A model generated the notes under the pieces. It ran no database searches. It saw only the letters and a list, made by a program, of their open reading frames with translations, and was not told the origin of the DNA. From JBFHKO01 sp041595355 (lineage in GTDB: Bacteria; Pseudomonadota; Gammaproteobacteria; Enterobacterales; Aeromonadaceae): a stretch of DNA of 12,307 bases. A program made the position numbers and the translations under genes. The DNA is taken from assembly GCA_041595355.1 (NCBI GenBank), contig JBFHKO010000061.1:1-12307 (forward strand), given 5' to 3'. This document shows, one piece after another, positions 7,360 to 12,307 of the stretch (within the stretch, counting starts at the first letter, position 1; the number at the start of each line of letters is the position of its first letter).

Positions 7360-8325
7360 TCAGGGCAGGCGGTGACCCCGGGCGCTGACGTAAAGCTGAT
7401 ACCACTCTTCGCGACTCAGCACGATGCGGGTGGCGTCGGCGCAGGCGCGGATACGCTCCGGGTTGGAGGTGCCTATCACCGGCTGTATCTGGGCCGGGTG
7501 CTTCAGCAGCCAGGCCAGCAGCAGGCTCTCCGGCGCCACCCCGTGGCGCTGGGCCAGCTGGGTCACCAGCAGCTGGGTCTCATGCACCCGGGTGGGCGCC
7601 TCCTTGGGCGCCGCACCGGTCAGCCATCCCTTGGCCAGGGAGCCCCAGGCCTGAACCTGGATATCATGCCGCTGGCAATATTCCAGGGTATCGGCCCACA
7701 CCAGATCGCCGCGCCCCTGCTCGTCGTTGAAGCAGGTGCCGGTATCCAGCCAGTCCAGTTTCAGCAGGCTCATCTCCAGCTGGTTGGCCACCAGCTCCGG
7801 CAGGTAGCTGCGCAGCCAGCGCAGCTGGCCGGCATGCATGTTGGAAACCCCCAGATGACGCACCTTGCCCGCCTGTTTCAGCTTGAGCCAGGCTTCGGCG
7901 ATCTCGGCCGGATGCAGCAGCGGATCCGGGCGGTGCAGCAGCAGCACGTCCAGATAATCGGTATTCAGCCGCTGCAGTGAGGCATCGACGCTGGCGAGGA
8001 TGTGCTCCTGGGAGAGGTCATAGCGCTGGGGCCCCAGGCTGTCCTTGAACAGGATGCCGCATTTGGACTGCAGCAGCATCTGCTGGCGCAGGGCCGGCTG
8101 CTGCTTGAACAGGGCGCCGAAGGCTTGTTCCGCCTTGCCGAGGGTATAGATGTCCGCATGGTCGAACAGGGTGATGCCGATCGCCAGCGCCGCTTCGACG
8201 GCGGCCTGGGCGTAGCTCAGATTGGCAGAGCTCAGGGGCTGGTCATCCCAGCTGCCGCCAAGGCCCATGCAACCAAAGATCAGGCGGCTGCTGCTCGGCA
8301 AGGGGGTGGTGAGGGGAAATGTCAT
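7360..8325 (-). CDS. Aldo/keto reductase, YdhF-like
   Basis: This cytoplasmic NAD(P)H-dependent reductase is about 321 residues long from this start and is closest by eye to E. coli YdhF (about 298), with shared stretches such as HRPDPL and GKVRHLGVSN. The catalytic tetrad is intact: Asp55 and Tyr60 (in FDHADIY), Lys88 (QSKCG) and His131 (LLLHRPDP). The C-terminal half keeps the expected barrel strands, e.g. QPVIGTSNPERI for cofactor binding. Two starts are possible. ATG at 8325 has AGGA 11 nt upstream and is used here; ATG at 8337 adds four residues but has no ribosome site. It follows cra on the same strand after about 108 nt that include a CRP-like site, so it may be read from its own promoter or through from cra. 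The substrate is unknown. Confidence 0.88.
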   Translation of the reverse strand: MTFPLTTPLPSSSRLIFGCMGLGGSWDDQPLSSANLSYAQAAVEAALAIGITLFDHADIYTLGKAEQAFGALFKQQPALRQQMLLQSKCGILFKDSLGPQRYDLSQEHILASVDASLQRLNTDYLDVLLLHRPDPLLHPAEIAEAWLKLKQAGKVRHLGVSNMHAGQLRWLRSYLPELVANQLEMSLLKLDWLDTGTCFNDEQGRGDLVWADTLEYCQRHDIQVQAWGSLAKGWLTGAAPKEAPTRVHETQLLVTQLAQRHGVAPESLLLAWLLKHPAQIQPVIGTSNPERIRACADATRIVLSREEWYQLYVSARGHRLP

Positions 8326-8368
8326 GCGCGCTGGCATCCTGGAGGCTGAGGGAGTGGGGGCTCAGCAT

Positions 8369-8408
8369 ATCCCGCCTCATGGTGCGATAAAAATCACAAC
8401 GGCGGGAT
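8369..8408. repeat. Inverted repeat flanking the CRP-like site between cra and the reductase gene
   Basis: ATCCCGCC (8369-8376) and GGCGGGAT (8401-8408) are perfect 8-bp arms separated by 24 nt. The CRP-like site lies almost exactly in the middle. There is no T-run after either arm, so this is not a standard terminator for cra. It may be an RNA stem in the cra-reductase transcript or a DNA-binding site. Confidence 0.45.
8383..8398 (-). promoter_or_regulatory. Candidate CRP (cAMP receptor protein) binding site upstream of the reductase gene
   Basis: On the - strand the core reads TGTGA-TTTTTA-TCGCA. That matches nine of the ten conserved positions of the CRP consensus TGTGA-N6-TCACA with correct spacing and an A/T-only centre. 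It lies about 58 nt before the upper reductase start and just past the cra stop. A possible -10 (TATGCT, 8369-8364) would put the site nearer to the start point than classical activating positions, so the sense of regulation is unclear. Confidence 0.55.
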
Positions 8409-8433
8409 TTGTGAGCTGGGTGCCGCCCGCGGG

Positions 8434-9420
8434 TTAGGTGCGCACCTTCAACCGGCGGGGGATCACCTCGATGCCGGTCTGATAGCGCTGCTCGGTAGCG
8501 GCAATGGCCAGTGCCAGGGCCCGTTCGGCGATCAGGCTGAATTGCTGCTGCAGGGCATTGACGCGGATGGGCAGGATGTCGAGCAGGCTGTTGTCGCCAA
8601 AGGTGGCCAGCCGCGTTTGGCGCAGCAGCACCGGATGCTCCAGCAGTACGTCCAGCACGCCTTCCAGCAGGGAGTAGGAGGTGGTCAGCAGCGCCTCCGG
8701 CATGCACCCCTCGGCGATCCAGCGGGCACAGAGCTCACTGCCCACCTCGCGGGTGAAGTGCGAGCCGTAGGCGATCAGCGGTAGCAGTCCGGGGGCCGAT
8801 TCGCGCAGGGCGCTGCGAAAACCGCGTTCCCGTTCCTGAGAGATGCCCAGCTCGGGGACGGCGCCGATGAGGCCGATACTGGCGGGCTCTTGGCAGAGCA
8901 GGGAGTCGGTGAGCTGGCTGGCACCAAGCAGATCCTCGCTGATGACCGAGGCAAAGCAGGTATCATCCAGTGCCCGGTCAATGGCGATCACCGGCAGCCC
9001 CTGCTGTTGCAGCGAGCGGTAGAAATCCGCATGCGGATCCAGCACCGTGGCCACCAGCAGGGCATCGATACGGCGGGCCGCCAGCATCTGCGCCAGGGCC
9101 ATCTCGAGCTCGGGATCGTCGTCGGAGCAGGTGATGATCAGCTGGAAGCCGTATTTGCGCGCGCCGGCCTCCAGGCGCTTGGCCAGGCGGGCGTAACTGG
9201 TGTTCTCCAGATCCGGCAGGATGAACCCCAGCAGCCGGCTGCTGCCGAGGCGCAGGGCGGTGGCCGTCTGATCCGGGCGATAGTTGTATTGCCGGACCAC
9301 CGCCATGACCCGTTCGCGGGTCTTTTCGCTGATGCGATGCTGCTCGGCCTTGCCATTGATGACATAGCTCGCCGTGGTGCGAGACACACCCGCCAGCCGC
9401 GCGACTTCTTCCAGTTTCAT
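8434..9420 (-). CDS. cra: Catabolite repressor/activator Cra (FruR), LacI family
   Basis: This 328-residue LacI-family regulator is nearly the length of E. coli Cra (334) and shares its start (MKL-E-ARLAGVSRTTASYVINGKA) and PDLENTSY at 69-76. Residues 1-25 form the helix-turn-helix and about 45-58 the hinge helix; about 62-328 is the two-lobed effector domain, with ERERGFR (196-202) and FGDN (274-277) in the sugar-phosphate pocket region. Cra represses fruBKA and globally shifts carbon flux; fructose 1-phosphate releases it from DNA. Here it is divergent from fruBKA with an operator between them, so local control and autoregulation are likely. In E. coli cra is far from fruBKA. The ATG at 9420 matches the family N-terminus exactly; its ribosome site (GGGG) is weak. 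No stop-proximal terminator is visible. Confidence 0.94.
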   Translation of the reverse strand: MKLEEVARLAGVSRTTASYVINGKAEQHRISEKTRERVMAVVRQYNYRPDQTATALRLGSSRLLGFILPDLENTSYARLAKRLEAGARKYGFQLIITCSDDDPELEMALAQMLAARRIDALLVATVLDPHADFYRSLQQQGLPVIAIDRALDDTCFASVISEDLLGASQLTDSLLCQEPASIGLIGAVPELGISQERERGFRSALRESAPGLLPLIAYGSHFTREVGSELCARWIAEGCMPEALLTTSYSLLEGVLDVLLEHPVLLRQTRLATFGDNSLLDILPIRVNALQQQFSLIAERALALAIAATEQRYQTGIEVIPRRLKVRT

Positions 9421-9460
9421 TCCGATACCCCGCAGTAACCCTGAGACCCTAAGCCATTAT

Positions 9461-9476
9461 TGTGCTCTAAGTCAAA
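9461..9476 (+). promoter_or_regulatory. Possible CRP site between cra and fruB
   Basis: TGTGC-TCTAAG-TCAAA matches eight of ten core CRP positions with correct spacing. Activation of fructose PTS operons by CRP is known in enteric bacteria. The centre lies about 50 bp before the predicted fruB start point, not at a standard activating distance, so this is tentative. Confidence 0.35.
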
Positions 9477-9482
9477 TTCCCG

Positions 9483-9511
9483 GTGACCATACTTTAATCG
9501 CTCTTGATAAT
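9483..9511 (+). promoter_or_regulatory. Predicted sigma-70 promoter of fruBKA
   Basis: GTGACC (9483-9488) as -35 (four of six consensus positions), 17 nt spacing, then GATAAT (9506-9511) as -10 (five of six). Transcription would start near 9518, inside the Cra operator, giving a fruB leader of about 153 nt. An alternative pair, TTGATA (9505-9510 region) with a poor -10 near 9528, fits less well. Confidence 0.5.
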
Positions 9512-9514
9512 TTT

Positions 9515-9530
9515 GCTGAAACGATCCAGC
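9515..9530. promoter_or_regulatory. Cra/FruR operator controlling fruBKA (and possibly cra)
   Basis: GCTGAAACGATCCAGC is an imperfect 16-bp palindrome matching the known Cra consensus core TGAAACGNTTCA with only two mismatches, and carrying the flanking GC pair common in gammaproteobacterial FruR sites. It directly follows the predicted -10 of fruB and covers the expected start point, ideal for repression. A weaker half-match, CTTTAATCGCTCTTGA (9492-9507), is centred 23 bp upstream, about two helical turns, and might be a second contact site. Confidence 0.75.
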
Positions 9531-9670
9531 ATTACCCTCAGCAACGAATACTTTTTTTGTCCGGGCCCAGCGGAAGCTGACTATCCTTGACGAGAAACAT
9601 CCCAAGCCAAGTCGGGTGCCTCAATTCGGAAGAGAATATCCCGCATCATCCTGTAGAGAGGTGAAACGCC

Positions 9671-10801
9671 ATGCTGACCCTGGCGCAGAAAGACGTTCAA
9701 CTGGGTGCCACCGCAGCCGACAAGACCGCGGCCATCAAGACGGTGGCCAAGCTGATGACCGACGCCGGGCTGGTAACCGCCGGCTATGTCGACGGCATGC
9801 TGGTCCGGGAGACACAAACCTCCACTTACCTGGGCAACGGCATCGCCATTCCCCACGGCACCACCGATACCCGTGACCAGGTGCAGCAGACCGGCGTCAA
9901 GGTCCTGCACTTCGCCGACGGCGTCGTCTGGGGTGACGAGGGCCAGGTCGCGCATGTGGTGATCGGTATCGCCGCCAAGTCCGACGAGCACCTGGGCATT
10001 TTGCGCCAGCTGACCCGCGTGCTCTCCGATGACAGCGTGGCCCAGCGTCTCAAGCAGGTGAAAAGCCCGGCCGAGCTGATGGCCATTCTGAGCGGTGAGG
10101 CCCAGGCCCAGCCGCTGCTGCTGGAGCCGGCCACCGTGCTGCTGGACTCCCCGGCCGCCGATTTGAACAGCCTGCAAGCCGCCGCTGCCGGCCTGCTGCG
10201 CACTCCCGGTGCCATCGACGCCTCCGCCGTGGCGACCGTGACCACCGAGCCTGCCAGCTTCCTGGGTCAGGGGCTGTGGCTCTCCCGGGTGGCCGAGGGC
10301 GTGAGCCGTACCGGCGTCGCCTTTGTGCGTCCCGCCGCCGCCTTCCAGCATCAGCAGCAACCGGTACAGGGCCTGCTGCTCATCGCGGCCTGTGATACCC
10401 AGCACAAACCGGTGCTGGACTGCCTCATCAACCTGCTGGCCAAGGGCCAGGTGAACAAGCTGTGGCCGGCCAAGGCCGAAGAGCTGGTCAAGCTGCTGAG
10501 CGAAGAGCCGAAGGAAGGTCTGGAAGGGATCTTCGACGTCATCAATCCCCATGGTCTGCATGCCCGTCCGAGCGCCGTGCTGGTCAAGGTGGCCAAGGAA
10601 TTCAGCAGCCAGATCTGGGTGGCCAACCTGGATGGCGATGGCAAGGCCGTCAACGCCAAGAGCCTGATGAAACTGGTCAGCCTGGGGGTCAAGAAGGGCC
10701 ACCGTCTGCAGTTCACCGCCCAGGGTGCCGATGCCGAGCAGGCCATTGCCCGGATCGGCAAGGCCATGGCAGACGGTCTGGGAGAAGGAGCCGGGGAATG
10801 A
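9671..10801 (+). CDS. fruB: Fructose PTS diphosphoryl transfer protein FruB (EIIA-HPr fusion)
   Basis: This 376-residue protein has the same length and layout as E. coli FruB. It takes phosphate from enzyme I and passes it to FruA. Residues 1-145 are the EIIA-Fru domain with phospho-acceptor His62 in NGIAIPHGTTDTRDQ. About 150-283 is the middle linking domain of unclear role. About 285-376 is the FPr (HPr-like) domain with His297 in PHGLHARPS and the AKSLMKLVSLGVKKGHR helix region around 329-345. Both active histidines are present. The start at 9671 has GAGAGG about 9 nt upstream and no better alternative. It overlaps fruK by 4 bp (ATGA). Regulation is probably by Cra through the operator at 9515-9530. 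Confidence 0.96.
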   Translation: MLTLAQKDVQLGATAADKTAAIKTVAKLMTDAGLVTAGYVDGMLVRETQTSTYLGNGIAIPHGTTDTRDQVQQTGVKVLHFADGVVWGDEGQVAHVVIGIAAKSDEHLGILRQLTRVLSDDSVAQRLKQVKSPAELMAILSGEAQAQPLLLEPATVLLDSPAADLNSLQAAAAGLLRTPGAIDASAVATVTTEPASFLGQGLWLSRVAEGVSRTGVAFVRPAAAFQHQQQPVQGLLLIAACDTQHKPVLDCLINLLAKGQVNKLWPAKAEELVKLLSEEPKEGLEGIFDVINPHGLHARPSAVLVKVAKEFSSQIWVANLDGDGKAVNAKSLMKLVSLGVKKGHRLQFTAQGADAEQAIARIGKAMADGLGEGAGE

Positions 10802-11736
10802 AACAGCCGATTCTGACCGTCACCCTGAACCCGGCACTGGACCTTACCGGTCACCTGCCGGAGCTGAGGGTAGGGGCGGTGAACCTGATGCAGTCCGGCA
10901 GCCTGCACCCTGCCGGCAAGGGCATCAATGTGGCACGCGTACTGCGCGGGCTGGGCGCCGAAGTGGCGGTGACCGGCCTGCTGGGCGCCGACAACGAAGG
11001 CGAGTTCCGCCAGATGTTTGCCCAGCACGAGATGACCGACCACTTCATGGCGGTGCCGGGTGCCACCCGCATCAACGTCAAGCTGGTGGAAGCCGATGGC
11101 AGCGTGACCGACCTCAACTTCCCCGGCGTGCAGGTGGGGGAAGCCGAGCTGGCGATGTTCGAGCAGCATCTGCTGGAGCAGGCTGAGCAGCATGAATACA
11201 TCGTGCTGGCCGGCAGCCTGCCGCGGGGCATCAGCCCCGAGCGTTGCCAGCAGCTGGTCGCCGAGCTGGGCCGTCGCGGCAAGAAGGTGGTCTTCGACAG
11301 CAGCGGCCAGGCCCTGAGCCGGGGCCTGCAGGCCAAACCCTTCCTGGTCAAGCCCAACGAGCACGAGCTGGAAGAGTGGGCCGGTCGCCCTCTGCCGAGC
11401 GTTGCCGATCTGAAGCAGGTGGCCCAGGAGCTGCGCGCCCAGGGCATCACCCATGTGGTGATCTCCCGGGGGGCCGATGGTGTGCTCTGGCTGGCGGATG
11501 ATCAGTGGTGGTCTGCCCGTCCGCCGCGCATGGAGGTGGTCAGCACAGTGGGTGCCGGCGACTCCATGGTGGCCGGCCTGACCTGGGGTCTGAGCCAGAA
11601 CCTTCCCATCGACCGCATACTGCGTCTGGCCTCGGCCGTGTCCGCTCTGGCGGTCACCCAGGTGGGCGTCGGGGTGGCCGACAAGCATGTACTCGCCGAT
11701 CTGATGGCGAAGATTGAAGTGACAAGATTGAGTTGA
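10798..11736 (+). CDS. fruK: 1-phosphofructokinase FruK (PfkB family)
   Basis: This 312-residue cytoplasmic kinase is identical in length to E. coli FruK. It phosphorylates fructose 1-phosphate to fructose 1,6-bisphosphate using ATP, feeding glycolysis and removing the Cra inducer. The PfkB signatures are intact: substrate-side AGKGINVARVLRGLG (39-53), nucleotide-side SRGADGVLW (223-231) and GAGD (252-255) with catalytic base Asp255. The open frame extends further upstream inside fruB, but the ATG at 10798 in the ATGA overlap with the fruB stop gives the family start (TVTLNPALD at 7-15). It is preceded by a GGGG-type ribosome sequence, indicating coupled translation. fruA follows after 10 nt. 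Confidence 0.96.
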   Translation: MKQPILTVTLNPALDLTGHLPELRVGAVNLMQSGSLHPAGKGINVARVLRGLGAEVAVTGLLGADNEGEFRQMFAQHEMTDHFMAVPGATRINVKLVEADGSVTDLNFPGVQVGEAELAMFEQHLLEQAEQHEYIVLAGSLPRGISPERCQQLVAELGRRGKKVVFDSSGQALSRGLQAKPFLVKPNEHELEEWAGRPLPSVADLKQVAQELRAQGITHVVISRGADGVLWLADDQWWSARPPRMEVVSTVGAGDSMVAGLTWGLSQNLPIDRILRLASAVSALAVTQVGVGVADKHVLADLMAKIEVTRLS

Positions 11737-11746
11737 GGTAGAACAG

Positions 11747-12307
11747 ATGAAAATAGCCATAGTGACCACTTGCCCGAGTGGTATCGCCAACAGCGTCATT
11801 GCCGCCGGTCTGCTGGAAAAGGCCGCCGCCGAGCTGGGTTGGCAAGCCCAGGTGGAGTGTCACAGCAAGGTTGCAGAGATGCGACCGCTGAGCCCCGAGG
11901 ATATCGCCGGTGCCGATCTGGTGGTGATCGCGGGCAACGGGATCGATCTGGCCCGATTCGACGGCAAACGTCTCTATCAGGCCGACGTAACAGCGGCCCT
12001 GCCGGATGCAAAAGGATTTTTGCAGAATGCCGAGCAGGCAGCCACGCCTTATCGTCACCAAGTGGAAGCCAAGGACACAACTATGAGCATGAAGCGTATT
12101 GTTGCGATTACCGCCTGCCCGACCGGCGTGGCCCACACCTTTATGGCCGCTGAGGCCATCGAGAACGAAGCCAAGAAACGGGGTCACTGGGTCAAGGTTG
12201 AAACCCGCGGCTCGGTGGGCGCCAAGAATGGCCTCACCGCCGAGGATATCGCCCAGGCGGATCTGGTCATCATCGCCGCCGACATCGAAGTCGACCTGGC
12301 TCGCTTC
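11747..12307 (+). CDS. fruA: Fructose-specific PTS enzyme IIBC, FruA (N-terminal part; cut by window end)
   Basis: This frame runs open from the ATG to the window edge (187 complete codons), so only the cytoplasmic IIB region is visible; the membrane IIC channel should follow to the right. FruA imports fructose and phosphorylates it to fructose 1-phosphate with phosphate from FruB. Two homologous IIB domains are present: IIB' at about 1-80 (VTTCPSGIANS, Cys9) and IIB from about 115 (ITACPTGVAHT, phospho-acceptor Cys124), joined by a linker at about 81-112. In E. coli the first domain has lost the cysteine. The second domain is nearly identical to E. coli (e.g. KVETRGSVGA). GAGG overlapping the fruK stop, 8 nt before the ATG, is its ribosome site. 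Confidence 0.95.
   Translation, partial: MKIAIVTTCPSGIANSVIAAGLLEKAAAELGWQAQVECHSKVAEMRPLSPEDIAGADLVVIAGNGIDLARFDGKRLYQADVTAALPDAKGFLQNAEQAATPYRHQVEAKDTTMSMKRIVAITACPTGVAHTFMAAEAIENEAKKRGHWVKVETRGSVGAKNGLTAEDIAQADLVIIAADIEVDLARF

Noticed and set aside
8369..8408. The inverted repeat after cra as an intrinsic terminator
   Set aside because: The loop is 24 nt and no T-run follows on the - strand.
9515..9558. An intrinsic terminator or attenuator in the fruB leader ending at the T7 run
   Set aside because: The only nearby stem (GCTG/CAGC) is short, is the Cra operator itself, and is separated from the T-run by about 21 nt.
10351..11799. A 482-codon - strand open frame opposite fruB/fruK
   Set aside because: Antisense shadow. 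fruB and fruK on the + strand are unmistakable and have intact active sites.

Overview
The window reads as ordinary chromosomal DNA of a GC-rich gammaproteobacterium, most likely Aeromonas or a close relative (Aeromonadaceae). This is inferred from the FruB, FruK, FruA, Cra and DbpA protein sequences, from a Cra-type operator and CRP-type sites, and from the strong G/C preference at third codon positions. No sequence search was run. There is no transposase, integrase, tRNA, rRNA or CRISPR array.

Layout from left to right. (1) Bases 1-276 hold a probable 3' tail of an upstream gene (ending at 116), a GC-rich hairpin, and an operator-like inverted repeat in front of the next operon. (2) Bases 277-4397 are a tight four-gene + strand operon matching E. 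coli ynjB-ynjC-ynjD-ynjF: a periplasmic binding protein, a fused two-domain permease, an ATPase and a CDP-alcohol phosphotransferase-family membrane enzyme. The ynjE sulfurtransferase, which sits between D and F in E. coli, is absent. (3) Bases 4394-5587 (- strand) encode an alginate-export-type outer-membrane barrel, tail-to-tail with ynjF. (4) Bases 5588-5949 are non-coding but structured. They include a strong - strand intrinsic terminator only 27 nt ahead of the barrel gene's start codon. (5) Bases 5950-7326 (+) encode the DEAD-box RNA helicase DbpA. (6) Bases 7360-8325 (-) encode a YdhF-like aldo/keto reductase, preceded by a good CRP-like site. (7) Bases 8434-9420 (-) encode the Cra/FruR repressor, divergent from (8) fruB-fruK-fruA (9671 to the window end, +), the fructose phosphotransferase operon. 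fruA is cut by the window edge.

Functionally, the right third is a self-contained fructose module. FruB passes phosphate from enzyme I to FruA, which imports fructose as fructose 1-phosphate. FruK converts this to fructose 1,6-bisphosphate. Fructose 1-phosphate is the inducer that releases Cra from its operator, which lies between cra and fruB and overlaps the predicted fruB start point. The left third is an uptake system of unknown substrate joined to a lipid headgroup-transfer-type enzyme. It is the least understood part of the window.

I do not see a clearly new multi-gene system. The observations most worth checking are the terminator in the leader of the barrel gene (attenuator or small RNA), the ynjBCD-ynjF coupling without ynjE, the operator-like repeat ahead of ynjB, the CRP-like site framed by an inverted repeat upstream of the reductase gene, and the two cysteine-bearing IIB domains of FruA.
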